Assembly (NCBI GenBank): GCA_910588045.1
Contig: CAJUPS010000004.1
Location: 36,311-100,310 of the forward strand
Length of the DNA: 64,000 nt
Direction of reading: 5' to 3'
Source: an uncultured Oscillospiraceae bacterium
GTDB taxonomy: Bacteria > Bacillota > Clostridia > Oscillospirales > Oscillospiraceae
How positions within the stretch are numbered: position 1 is the first letter of the stretch; every line of letters begins with the position of its first letter. Below the pieces are notes generated by a model. That model did not search any database. It was not told the origin of the DNA and worked only from the letters and a program-made list of their open reading frames with translations. A program made the position numbers and the translations under genes. Positions 51,826-60,062 of the stretch are shown piece by piece.

Positions 51826-52968
51826 CTACTCAGGCTGTGCCTCCAGAGCCTTACGCAATGTCTCAACTGTGGTGTGGTCATAGATTTTTGTCAGCATCTT
51901 CATATCGCAGTGACCTAGCAGCCGGATCACCATAAGGGGATCAACACCCTGCGCGACCCATAGGGTGGCCCTGGTATGGCGAAGCTCATGTGGGGATAGC
52001 TCCGGCAGCTCCGGATGGGCGGCAAGAAGATCACGCATGAATGGCCGGTAGACCCGATTGGCCCAGTTGTTAGGCTGATAGGGCTTGCCGGATGGGCTGT
52101 GGAAGACGTATTCCGTCTGAACGGACTTCTTTCTTCCTGGCGGGATGATCTCATGGGGCTTGGCTCTCAGACGCTCCAGCAAATCAGGGTTGATGATAGG
52201 GATAGTTCGGTGGCGATACTTGTTTTTTAGGCCATCCGCCGAGGTGATCCATTGCTCCTGTTCATCGTCATAGAAGGATACGAGGCCCTGGGTGATTGTT
52301 ACGGTGCCATCCTCCAAGTTCAGGTCCTCCCAGCGCAAGCCCAGCAGTTCGCTCCGGGATACGCCAGTTTCCAGAAGAAACATGATGTCCAGCCCTAAAG
52401 GGTGTTGCGCAGCAAAAGCGAATGTGGTATCATACTCTTGCTGAGAGAATGCTTCCTTTGGGGTCACGGTTTTATACTGGGGCAGACGGATGGTCTTGGT
52501 GACAGGAGAGGTTCTACACAGGCCATTGTCCACGGCGGCCTGCATGATGAAAGACAGGACGGCGAAGTCTTTCTTCACCGTTTCCGGAGAATACTTCTTC
52601 GCAGCCTCATTGATGTACTGCTGGACTTTGGCGGGCAAGATCGCGTCAACTGGAATCTTACCGAAGTAAGGGATCAAATGCAGTTTGACAGGGGACAGAT
52701 AGGTTCCACTGTAACTGCTGGCTTTGACGAAGGGCTTTTTATAGAGCTCCAGGCACTTAATGGCCCAGTCCTCAAAGAGCACCTTGGGGTGGATTTCCTC
52801 GCCGCCGCAGAGTAATTCCAGCTCGTAGTTGGCCTTGAACTTTTCGGCTTTCTTTTTTGCATCGGCCTTGCTCTTGGCGCTGTAGAAAGACTTGCGGAAC
52901 AGAGTGCCGTTGAGGTCTTTGCCAAGAGTGATTTTGTACTCATAGCGGGGCTTTTCTTCTGAGGGCAT
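51826..52968 (-). CDS. Tyrosine recombinase (integrase) of the integrative element
   Basis: 380-residue phage-type integrase. An AP2-like arm-binding domain (10-60) and SAM-like core-binding domain (65-165) precede the catalytic domain with Arg205 (GVSRSELLGLRW), His327 and Arg330 (SPHELRHTRAT), His353 (LLGHCDMK) and the nucleophile Tyr363 (KIYDHT). All five catalytic positions are intact. The start chosen is the ATG at 52968 after AAAGGAGT; an upstream extension has no domain. About 860 bases separate it from the tRNA-Val gene, its probable attachment site. Confidence 0.94.
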   Translation of the reverse strand: MPSEEKPRYEYKITLGKDLNGTLFRKSFYSAKSKADAKKKAEKFKANYELELLCGGEEIHPKVLFEDWAIKCLELYKKPFVKASSYSGTYLSPVKLHLIPYFGKIPVDAILPAKVQQYINEAAKKYSPETVKKDFAVLSFIMQAAVDNGLCRTSPVTKTIRLPQYKTVTPKEAFSQQEYDTTFAFAAQHPLGLDIMFLLETGVSRSELLGLRWEDLNLEDGTVTITQGLVSFYDDEQEQWITSADGLKNKYRHRTIPIINPDLLERLRAKPHEIIPPGRKKSVQTEYVFHSPSGKPYQPNNWANRVYRPFMRDLLAAHPELPELSPHELRHTRATLWVAQGVDPLMVIRLLGHCDMKMLTKIYDHTTVETLRKALEAQPE

Positions 52969-53036
52969 TGCGCTTACTCCTTTCTCAAAAGTTAGGGGCC
53001 GGGTATTGAAATATCCGGCCCCGTGTGGTATAATGG

Positions 53037-53267
53037 TCATGCTGGTGGGGGATATGCGCCCTTGGTCAGCCAGGAGATGAAGGCAATCGTCGGTATCTTG
53101 TACCCGGATCGCTCTCCTAGCCGCCAGCTGAAGCCAAACGGGCATCGGCTTTGGTCGATGGACGCCCGCAAAGCTTCTGGTCCCATGTGAAGAAAAGCAG
53201 CGGCTTCCGATACGGGGATGTAAATGGGATGGCGGTCAATAAGTTCTTTAAGTTGGTCGTTAGGCAT
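53037..53267 (-). CDS. Small Xis-like DNA-binding protein
   Basis: 76-residue protein starting MPNDQLKELIDRHP, with a short helix-turn-helix-like core (VSEAAAFLHMGPEALRASID) and basic C-terminus. The ATG follows AAAGGAGG. It lies directly upstream of the integrase gene, where excisionases and their regulators are normally encoded. A directionality factor is likely but not proved. Confidence 0.7.
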   Translation of the reverse strand: MPNDQLKELIDRHPIYIPVSEAAAFLHMGPEALRASIDQSRCPFGFSWRLGERSGYKIPTIAFISWLTKGAYPPPA

Positions 53268-53382
53268 GGAAAAGCCTCCTTTCATAGCAATAATATGTGA
53301 TTGAGGAATTGACCAACTTCCTAACTACCATTCGGTTGCGGGTATCAGTTGGCAGTATTCCACCAACTGATACCCCCAAAAT

Positions 53383-54912
53383 TTAGTTGTTAAGTTGAAT
53401 GCCTTGATACCCCCGGGCCTTCCCGGTACGGGATCGTCTGACCTCCGGGAAGATACGGCAAAGCAATTTGCTGAATGCGGTTACATCAAATTTGGACGAG
53501 GGTGTATAGGTCTTGAACGCTTGAAAGATTTCATCAACGGTGCAGGCCGCGTCCTCCTTGAGTTGGCAGCAGTTTTTGACAAAATCCCGAAGCAACTGCT
53601 CGCTGTCAGGCGATTGGACCGATTTGTACTCAAGGAACTCCGGAAGGGGCGTGAAAATTCCGTTCCTTGCCTCCAGGTCAATCAGGGCCTCCATTGCCAA
53701 GCGGATGATGTACCCGGCCTCCTTATGCAGATGCTCATGCAGCTTGGCAATCTGAAGCGCCTTTGGCACAGGATACCGGCAGGGAATGACAACCAGACGG
53801 TCCAGCAGGGCATCTTCGTGCTCCTGGTCGGGAATCTGAAGGGGATAATTGGACACAAACAGGAGTTTGGCGGTGTTCTCAAAGGTAAAAATGTCCTTGT
53901 ATTTGAACTCTCCCCGAATCAGGTCATCTCCGGTCAACTGCTTGATAGCCCCAATGGCCTTGGGTGTCAAAGGGGCGTTCGGCACATCTCCACAAAGGCA
54001 CAGGAGTTTACCAAAAATTGCACCAGTTGTAAAACGGTCCCCCAGCTGGGAAAGGTGATTCAACGCCAGACAAGCACTCTCTCCCAGAACGTCCCGCAGG
54101 AAATTGACCAACTGGCTTTTCCCTGTCCCGCTCTCTCCCTCAAGGAGAAAGAAGGATTTGGAGGGAAAGCCGGAAAGAATGACCCCTATGACTTCCAGGA
54201 TACGCTGCCGCAAGGCATCGTCACCCCCGGTGAGATCATCAAGGAACAGCTCCCAATGCGGACCGTCGCAGTTGCCAATGCTTGCCGCATCCAAATCAAG
54301 CACTGCGAAACGGTAATCAGCGCTGCCGTGGGGCAGACATTCTCCCGTGTGCCAATCGTAGAGGCTGTCACGGCAGGCGAGATACCGATAGTCAGGGGTC
54401 GGGATATTTTTGAGATGCTCCGTTGACTCAGCGTGGAGTGCCTGGAAAGCGATCTCATTGTACTGGCGATCAGACAGGTACTTGGAATCATCGGGGAAAA
54501 GCTGCTTGGTAGCACGGACAAAAAAGTTCATAGTTTCTTCCTTTCGTTTGAGCCGCCAGCAGGGCGGCTGGTAGACTGCCAACCGCCCCGAGATTGCTGC
54601 GAACTCGTAACGGCGGCAGATGGCTTCTGCGATCTCTGTTATGTTCCGGGTGGCCTTTTGGCTGCGGATGCCCTCGTTGGCTTGAGTGAGCTTCAGATCG
54701 GCGGCAAATATCTGGACCAACTCCGGTGGATTGACGGATGAATCTCTCCACGTTGGCCGCTGGTGTCGTTGAGGAAGCAAATCAAGCGGTAAGCAATCCG
54801 CTACGCCAGAGGATGGTACTATAGGGAAATCACCTGCGGTATAGACGGCATCCTTGCGTTGCTCTGCTTCTCCAACAACGGGACCAAACGCCCGCCTAAA
54901 CGGATCGTTCAT
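53383..54912 (-). CDS. P4/D5-type primase-helicase (SF3 ATPase)
   Basis: 509-residue replication protein. Residues 150-250 form a D5_N-like linker domain, followed by a superfamily 3 helicase core with Walker A GESGTGKS at 259-266, FGKLLCLCGDVPN (Walker B region) and the arginine-finger end LLFVSNYPLQIPD with DRLVVIPCRYP. The C-terminus is winged-helix-like. A separate primase domain is not recognisable in the first 120 residues. It probably unwinds the circular form of the element. Its start overlaps the upstream gene by four bases. Confidence 0.88.
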   Translation of the reverse strand: MNDPFRRAFGPVVGEAEQRKDAVYTAGDFPIVPSSGVADCLPLDLLPQRHQRPTWRDSSVNPPELVQIFAADLKLTQANEGIRSQKATRNITEIAEAICRRYEFAAISGRLAVYQPPCWRLKRKEETMNFFVRATKQLFPDDSKYLSDRQYNEIAFQALHAESTEHLKNIPTPDYRYLACRDSLYDWHTGECLPHGSADYRFAVLDLDAASIGNCDGPHWELFLDDLTGGDDALRQRILEVIGVILSGFPSKSFFLLEGESGTGKSQLVNFLRDVLGESACLALNHLSQLGDRFTTGAIFGKLLCLCGDVPNAPLTPKAIGAIKQLTGDDLIRGEFKYKDIFTFENTAKLLFVSNYPLQIPDQEHEDALLDRLVVIPCRYPVPKALQIAKLHEHLHKEAGYIIRLAMEALIDLEARNGIFTPLPEFLEYKSVQSPDSEQLLRDFVKNCCQLKEDAACTVDEIFQAFKTYTPSSKFDVTAFSKLLCRIFPEVRRSRTGKARGYQGIQLNN

Positions 54913-55457
54913 TGCCTAAACCTCCCTTGTTCATCCTGATGTTGAATCATCAATGTCTCAATCAGGGTGCTACAAAGCAGCAAGTGATTGCATAGTTCTG
55001 GGTGCCCTTCCAGCAGCAGCGAGTCCCGGCGGGTGATATTGGTAAAGACCCGGGCGCGTTGAGGCACAACCACGGCTTGGGCGACCAGTTGACGTCCATC
55101 CTCGAGTGATTGCGCATGGGCGATGATATGCCCCGTGAGATTATCGCCGACTTCGGTCTCGAACAGCGGATTTGGCCCTGATTGGTACAGGCTGACGAGG
55201 AGTGGGGCATCACCTTTCTCCTTGCAAACCGCCAGATAGTACGGCGGCTGGGAGTTCTGGGAAAAGGAGATTGCCTGGTTGCCACAGATCAGATGCAGCA
55301 CGAAATAGTCAGTGTGACACCAATTATTTTGGCTGGCCAGAAGGGGTCCGTCACCGAGATTGACGATTGCGAACGCGGCAGGATTGCGCTGGGTGAAGAT
55401 TTGGTTGCTGATCCGTGCCATGATTGGCGACTGAGAATACGGTGGCCTTTTTTCCAT
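54909..55457 (-). CDS. Hypothetical protein coupled to the helicase gene
   Basis: 182-residue protein beginning MEKRPPYSQSP; the ATG at 55457 follows TAGGAGG. No family recognised. It is predicted soluble, with mixed strands and helices and two His/Cys-bearing stretches (NWCHTDYFVLHLICGNQ). The four-base overlap with the helicase gene suggests a joint role in replication or its control. Position matches small accessory replication genes of similar elements. Confidence 0.7.
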   Translation of the reverse strand: MEKRPPYSQSPIMARISNQIFTQRNPAAFAIVNLGDGPLLASQNNWCHTDYFVLHLICGNQAISFSQNSQPPYYLAVCKEKGDAPLLVSLYQSGPNPLFETEVGDNLTGHIIAHAQSLEDGRQLVAQAVVVPQRARVFTNITRRDSLLLEGHPELCNHLLLCSTLIETLMIQHQDEQGRFRQ

Positions 55458-55635
55458 AGAGGTCCTCCTATTCATTTGAGGCACGGCGGGCCCTGCCGTG
55501 TCTCGGGTGATTGGTTGATGCACGGTACCGATAGTTGTAGTATATCATGCATCTGGCTTTTTGGCGTTGCCCAGTTCAGGCAGATTTTCCGCTGGAAATC
55601 TGCATTTTTTGGCAAGTCAGCAACTTATGAACGGA

Positions 55636-55677
55636 AAACTGGTGGACAGGGCAAAGATTCGGCCTGTCCACCAGTTT
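55636..55677. terminator. Terminator after the 449-residue gene
   Basis: A perfect 15-base stem (55636-55650 with 55663-55677) with a 12-base loop; on the minus strand it is followed by TTTTCC. It lies 34 bases past the stop at 55712. A smaller hairpin follows near 55582-55605. The region 55458-55635 otherwise holds no gene. Confidence 0.7.
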
Positions 55678-55711
55678 CTATTTAGGGGGATAATTGGAAT
55701 ATTTTCGATCT

Positions 55712-57061
55712 TTATCGCAATATTTGCTGAATTTTCTTTATAAAAAGGCGATCCTTGTCGCTATATCTTTCTGGGATTTCCATTTTCTTCCAGTCGTCTA
55801 TTGTCCGTATGGAGAGTCTATCGTGTGCGAACGATGGCCTAAATTCACGCCATTTTTTGTTATATGCCTCCAAACGCTTCCCACGCCTCAAATCAAAGCG
55901 CTCCCATTGCTGGAGACTATATGTAGCCCGAAGGATTAAATCAGGATCTGACAGGAATTCCTCCAGCTTCTCAAGCTTCTTCTGCTTCTTCTGCTTCTCC
56001 TCTTTATCCAACTTTTGTCGGTGGATATATTCTTTTATTCCATAATATAGAACCGGAAACCAATACGCCGATAGCTGAATCAAGTCGTGAAGGTAATTCT
56101 CAGAATGAATACATTTTGAAAAAAACTCTTCCGGAATATAAACAAGCGGTGATGAAAAGAAGATGTCACCCAAAACTGCTGGGGAAACTATGCTTGAATC
56201 CTTTTCCGGATTGTCTTGGGCAAAAAATAGTTGGGCTTTAGTATTGATGCGGAAAAGCAACTCCAAACGATAGAACAGCATACAACCGTCTGCTGTTACT
56301 TTGTTGGATGAAAATATCTCCCCTAGGCATTCATTCCAGAAATTGCAATTCTGATTCCAGTTCGCACTGTTTGGCTTCCCTTCTCCCCAGAAAGGTACGC
56401 TCGACTGACTGTTAATTATTCGAGCCAGCAGTTTAGGATATTGGGTTTTAATTTTATAGCGGCCCGAATCCTTTTTTATCTTAAATATAGATTGGAATGA
56501 CTCCGGACAGTTTTCCAGACGATGTCTGCTTGCTCGTGACGGAGATATTTCTAGATTCAACGTTTTCATTACATCATTTAAGGTATATTCTTTTTCCCCT
56601 GACAGGCAATAGTCTCCTCGTAATAAGCAAATCAAATTAGGCTTCATTATTTCAATCGCGTTATCAACAGATAACAGTTGAAATTTACCCGTTACATCTT
56701 CAAAGCGATTGTTTTGGGAGAGAAAACTTGCCAAAGGACGTATCACTTCATCTAGTGAGCATTTATTTTCTGGGATAATATTGGAAATATGTTTGGCTAC
56801 CGCCTCCTGACAGACGATATGACTGAAGTATGGGCCGATGTTCTGTATGGGGGGGTATTTGTCTGGGACAACCGCTTTTTTACGTCGTTCCAGTTTACGA
56901 TCTATCTTTTTCAAATCTTCAGCCGTAAGTATATCTAACTCAGTATTTCCATAAACAGAGACGGGGTTACTACTATTACTGTCCTTTTGGTTATCTCTTG
57001 AAACATTTTCACGCGAGGAAGCTTGCTCTGCCGTTTGATTCTGTAAAGAAGTCTCTGCCAT
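55712..57061 (-). CDS. Hypothetical 449-residue protein
   Basis: Not recognised. A low-complexity, polar N-terminus (1-40) is followed by a mostly helical protein with a highly charged Lys/Glu-rich stretch around 355-385 (DKEEKQKKQKKLEKLEE) that could form a coiled coil, and a basic C-terminus. There are no transmembrane segments or obvious catalytic motifs. The gene is clearly more AT-rich than its neighbours and stands alone with its own terminator, as cargo genes of mobile elements often do. The ATG at 57061 has no strong ribosome site. Confidence 0.75.
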   Translation of the reverse strand: MAETSLQNQTAEQASSRENVSRDNQKDSNSSNPVSVYGNTELDILTAEDLKKIDRKLERRKKAVVPDKYPPIQNIGPYFSHIVCQEAVAKHISNIIPENKCSLDEVIRPLASFLSQNNRFEDVTGKFQLLSVDNAIEIMKPNLICLLRGDYCLSGEKEYTLNDVMKTLNLEISPSRASRHRLENCPESFQSIFKIKKDSGRYKIKTQYPKLLARIINSQSSVPFWGEGKPNSANWNQNCNFWNECLGEIFSSNKVTADGCMLFYRLELLFRINTKAQLFFAQDNPEKDSSIVSPAVLGDIFFSSPLVYIPEEFFSKCIHSENYLHDLIQLSAYWFPVLYYGIKEYIHRQKLDKEEKQKKQKKLEKLEEFLSDPDLILRATYSLQQWERFDLRRGKRLEAYNKKWREFRPSFAHDRLSIRTIDDWKKMEIPERYSDKDRLFIKKIQQILR

Positions 57062-57165
57062 AATGGCCTCACCTCAAAATAATATAAATACAGTCCTGAT
57101 TATACCATATTTCCCCTTTTATGCAAGACCATTTGCGAACGAGTACAGAATGTGGCAAGGAACAG

Positions 57166-57266
57166 GTGACAGGAGTGACAGTGGAATTAAAAAAGAATAT
57201 TATATAGGGGACGTTCCCGTGAAAAATTCTTTTTGTAAATATCCTGTCACTCCTGTCATCTGTCAT
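57166..57266. repeat. Five iteron-like GTGACAG/ATGACAG repeats in opposed clusters
   Basis: GTGACAG occurs at 57166-57172 and 57175-57181; its complement CTGTCAC/CTGTCAT at 57244-57250, 57253-57259 and 57260-57266. A 14-base core (57168-57181 and 57244-57257) is perfectly inverted. Between them is an AT-rich stretch and the palindrome GGGACGTTCCC (about 57208-57218). It could be a replication origin or an operator. Open frames through this region look non-coding. Confidence 0.6.
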
Positions 57267-57472
57267 TTTGGCAGAAGATAATCTTCCAGCGATTCCCAAG
57301 GGATACGCCAGCTTCGCCCAATCCGGATCGCTGGCAGTTTCCTGGAGTTTAGCAGTCGGTACATGGTGTTCTTCCCTACTCCCAAAACCTCCATGGCCTC
57401 GGAGGGAGTAAACAGTACCGGCAGTTGCTCCAGCTTCTGCTCACGCAATTCATTGTAATCTTCGTTTTGCAT
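57263..57472 (-). CDS. Excisionase-family helix-turn-helix protein
   Basis: 69-residue DNA-binding protein of the HTH_17/excisionase type: FTPSEAMEVLGVGKNTMYRLLNSRKLPAIRIG followed by RSWRIPWESLEDYL. The ATG at 57472 follows AAGAGG. It borders the iteron cluster, and its last codons overlap one iteron copy. It is the natural candidate for binding those repeats, as an excisionase, replication regulator or repressor. Confidence 0.85.
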   Translation of the reverse strand: MQNEDYNELREQKLEQLPVLFTPSEAMEVLGVGKNTMYRLLNSRKLPAIRIGRSWRIPWESLEDYLLPK

Positions 57473-57546
57473 AGTCAAAACCTCTTATTGGTTATTTAGC
57501 ACCTTGTTTGATTCTCTTGTCCTTTTTAAAAATATATCATTTTCAT

Positions 57547-57597
57547 GAAACAGCGGAAAACGCCGGAGAGTCGTAAACCCCGGCGTTTTCCGCTGTT
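57547..57597. terminator. 19-base perfect inverted repeat in a divergent gap
   Basis: 57547-57565 pairs perfectly with 57579-57597, loop 13 bases, A-rich on the left and T-rich on the right. It lies between the divergent HTH gene (start 57472) and the small-peptide operon (start 57630). On the plus strand it could act as an attenuator 33 bases before the first start codon. Confidence 0.6.
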
Positions 57598-57629
57598 TTA
57601 TCATTTTTAAGAGGAAGGAGGCAAAAGCC

Positions 57630-57716
57630 ATGCTGAAATCTCTGCTTTCTGCGATCCGAAGCATACTCTCTGCATTGATCCGCTTTCTGCTTTGTCAGTA
57701 TGGTGTGACAGTATGA
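57630..57716 (+). CDS. 28-residue hydrophobic peptide
   Basis: Short peptide MLKSLLSAIRSILSALIRF, then LLCQYGVTV. It can form an amphipathic helix with Arg/Lys spaced along one face. The ATG follows AGGAAGGAGG at good spacing, and the stop overlaps the next start (ATGA), both signs of real translation. Function unknown; small membrane-active peptide or leader are possible. Confidence 0.55.
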   Translation: MLKSLLSAIRSILSALIRFLLCQYGVTV

Positions 57717-57823
57717 GTGACAAGGCAGGCAAGGTAACAGAAAAGTTGCTGGGGGTACTCCTGGCTGCGGTATCGGCGGCATTGTGCGCAGCTATCGACT
57801 ATCTGCTCAAAAAGGAGGGCTGA
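57713..57823 (+). CDS. 36-residue peptide with one membrane segment
   Basis: Peptide MSDKAGKVTEKLLGVLLAAV, then SAALCAAIDYLLKKEG: a polar start, one hydrophobic helix of about 18 residues, and a basic end. It overlaps the preceding gene by four bases and the next gene by one (TGATG). The three are evidently translationally coupled. Function unknown. Confidence 0.6.
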   Translation: MSDKAGKVTEKLLGVLLAAVSAALCAAIDYLLKKEG

Positions 57824-58140
57824 TGAAACCGACCTTATTCCCCTGTGAAGTCTGCGGGGAAATGTTTCCGCTCTCCCAAGTGACACTGTTTGAGGGCGAA
57901 TACTTCTGTCACAGGTGTCTGACAGCGGAAACACTGATCTGTCACTGCTGCGGCAAGCGCATCTGGCGGGATGATGCTTTGGGTGACAGTTCTACACCAC
58001 TTTGTGAATCCTGCGAAGAATACCACTATAGCCACTGCGCCGACTGTGGGCAGCTGGTGAAGGTGGATGATTTGCGGTATCCATTCGACAATGCAGTTGG
58101 CTATTGCGATAGATGCTGCATCAATCACATCAAAAAATGA
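57823..58140 (+). CDS. Cys-rich zinc-ribbon/LIM-like protein
   Basis: 105-residue protein with repeated Cys pairs: CEVCGEMF, CHRC, CHCCGKRIW, CESCEEYH, CADCGQL and CDRCC. The spacing suggests three or four treble-clef or LIM-like zinc sites. The ATG at 57823 overlaps the preceding stop and has AAGGAGGG upstream. It probably mediates protein or nucleic-acid binding in the element's operon. No specific family recognised. Confidence 0.8.
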   Translation: MKPTLFPCEVCGEMFPLSQVTLFEGEYFCHRCLTAETLICHCCGKRIWRDDALGDSSTPLCESCEEYHYSHCADCGQLVKVDDLRYPFDNAVGYCDRCCINHIKK

Positions 58141-58153
58141 GGAGGAATTTGCT

Positions 58154-59089
58154 ATGCCCGCAAACGTTGAGACCATGTTCTATGTCCGCGAAAAGCCCAG
58201 GCACGGACTGGGTACGAGAATTGAGGAGGCCCCCACCTCCGCTGACGCCCTGATCTACGCTGGCCTGGATTGGGAGGTCGTGCAGAAAAACGTCTACACC
58301 GAGAACGGTTCCCTGATTCCTGGCTATCGGGTCAATCTTCGCAGCACCGACAACGCCGCCCTAGGCATCGTGTCCGACCGCTACAAGGTGGTGCAAAACG
58401 AGGATGCTTTCCAGTTCACCGATGATCTGCTGGGTGCTGGTGTCACCTACGAGACTGCTGGCGCTCTCCAGGGAGGCCGCAAGGTCTGGATGCTGGCCCG
58501 TATGCCCCACCGCTACATCATCGCCGGGGACGAGATTGCGCCCTATCTGGTGGTGATGAACAGCCACGACGGCAGTTCTGGAATTAAGGTCGCCATGACG
58601 CCAATTCGCGTTGTCTGCGCCAACACTCTGAATCTGGCCCTCAATACCGCCAAGCGTATCTGGACCACCAAGCACACCGAGAACGTCATGAGCCGTGTTC
58701 ATGAGGCAGAGGAAACCCTGGGCCTCGCCGAGAAGTACATGGGCGAGTTGGGTCGTGGTATTGATGCTCTGTCCAGGATCAGGCTGACCGATAAGAAGGT
58801 CACGGAGTTCATGAACGAGTTCTTCCCCGTCACCTTTGATCTGCCGGATGTTCAGCGCAAAAACAATCTGCGGATGCTGGACAACATGAAGGCCAGGTAC
58901 TGGGACGCTCCCGACCTCTCCCATGTGGGGAAGAACGGCTACCGCTTCGTCAACGCCGTCAGCGACTTCGCCACCCATGCTGATCCCATCCGTAAGACCA
59001 GAAACTACAACGAGAACCTGTTCCTGCGCACCGTGGAGGGTAACCCTATGATTGACCGAGCCTATAAAATGGCGTTGGCGGCGGCGTAA
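58154..59089 (+). CDS. DUF932 phage/plasmid-like protein
   Basis: 311-residue DUF932 (TIGR03299-type) protein: GLGTRIEEAPTSADALIYAGLDW at the start, YKVVQNEDAFQF and the conserved IRVVCANTLNLAL in the middle. Found on many plasmids, phages and conjugative elements; molecular role not known. The ATG follows GGAGG. It precedes the YqaJ exonuclease gene by 15 bases, a usual arrangement that suggests a part in recombination or replication of the element. Confidence 0.9.
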   Translation: MPANVETMFYVREKPRHGLGTRIEEAPTSADALIYAGLDWEVVQKNVYTENGSLIPGYRVNLRSTDNAALGIVSDRYKVVQNEDAFQFTDDLLGAGVTYETAGALQGGRKVWMLARMPHRYIIAGDEIAPYLVVMNSHDGSSGIKVAMTPIRVVCANTLNLALNTAKRIWTTKHTENVMSRVHEAEETLGLAEKYMGELGRGIDALSRIRLTDKKVTEFMNEFFPVTFDLPDVQRKNNLRMLDNMKARYWDAPDLSHVGKNGYRFVNAVSDFATHADPIRKTRNYNENLFLRTVEGNPMIDRAYKMALAAA

Positions 59090-59104
59090 TGGAGGGATGC
59101 CAAA

Positions 59105-60049
59105 ATGTCTGCAAAAGTATTGGTATCTACGGAAAACATGCCTTACGCCGACTGGCTTGAGTACCGGAAGCAGGGTATCGGCGGCTCGGATGCCTCCGTG
59201 GTCTGTGGGATCAGCCGCTACAAGTCCCCTGTTGAGGTGTGGATGGAAAAAACGAATCAGCTCCAAGCGCAGGAGGCCGGAGAAGCGGCATACTGGGGAA
59301 CACAGCTCGAACCCTTCGTCCGTGCCGAGTTTACCAAGCGCACCGGGATTGAGGTCAGCCGCAGGAGCGAACTGCTCCAGAGCGAGGAACATCCCTTCAT
59401 GCTGGCAAATCTTGATGGCATCTGTGAAGTCCCGGACGTTGGGACGTGCATCTTTGAGGCCAAGACCGCCTCCGCTTATAAGGCTGGCGAGTGGGAAGAT
59501 ACTATCCCTGACGAGTACATGATCCAGGTGCAGCACTACATGGCCGTCACTGGATACGCCGGGGCCTACATCGCCGTGCTGATCGGCGGCAATACCTTCA
59601 AGTGGAAGTTCGTAGAGCGGGACGAGGAATTGATCTCCATGCTCATTGAGCTGGAAACCGATTTCTGGAACCACGTGCAGGACTGTACGCCCCCGCCGCT
59701 GGATGGCTCCGATGCCTCGTCTAAATTCCTGTCCCAGCGATTCCCCAACAGTACGCCCAAGTCCCACATCATCCTGCCCGAAACTGCCGCTGGTCTTCTC
59801 TCCCAGTATGATGATGCCTGTGAACAGTTGGAGGCCGTCACCGAACGGAAGCAGCAGGCCGAGAATCTGCTGAAGGAAATGCTGGCGGACAATGAGGTTG
59901 GCACGTTGGGGGACAGGATCGTCACCTGGAAGAGCGTGTCTCAGGAGCGGCTTGACAGTAAGACCTTGAAGGTCGAACACCCCGCCCTCTACAAGAAGTA
60001 CGCCAACAAATCATCCTATCGCCGCTTTACCATCAAGGCGGCAAGCTGA
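59105..60049 (+). CDS. YqaJ-family viral recombinase/exonuclease
   Basis: 314-residue lambda-exonuclease-like nuclease. The N-terminal signature is WLEYRKQGIGGSDASVVCGIS. The catalytic Asp and Glu-X-Lys appear as FMLANLDGI and FEAKTAS, followed by IQVQHYMAVTG. The C-terminal third is helical. It resects double-stranded ends for recombination and normally works with a single-strand annealing protein; the next gene is the positional candidate. Confidence 0.92.
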   Translation: MSAKVLVSTENMPYADWLEYRKQGIGGSDASVVCGISRYKSPVEVWMEKTNQLQAQEAGEAAYWGTQLEPFVRAEFTKRTGIEVSRRSELLQSEEHPFMLANLDGICEVPDVGTCIFEAKTASAYKAGEWEDTIPDEYMIQVQHYMAVTGYAGAYIAVLIGGNTFKWKFVERDEELISMLIELETDFWNHVQDCTPPPLDGSDASSKFLSQRFPNSTPKSHIILPETAAGLLSQYDDACEQLEAVTERKQQAENLLKEMLADNEVGTLGDRIVTWKSVSQERLDSKTLKVEHPALYKKYANKSSYRRFTIKAAS

Positions 60050-60062
60050 ATGGAGGTTCACT

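Noticed and set aside
57166..57266. CRISPR array
   Set aside because: The repeats are only 7 bases, change orientation and lack regular spacers; no cas gene is present.
57063..57299. Short frames on both strands across the iteron region
   Set aside because: They overlap the repeats and a promoter-like AT-rich stretch, have no ribosome sites and match nothing.
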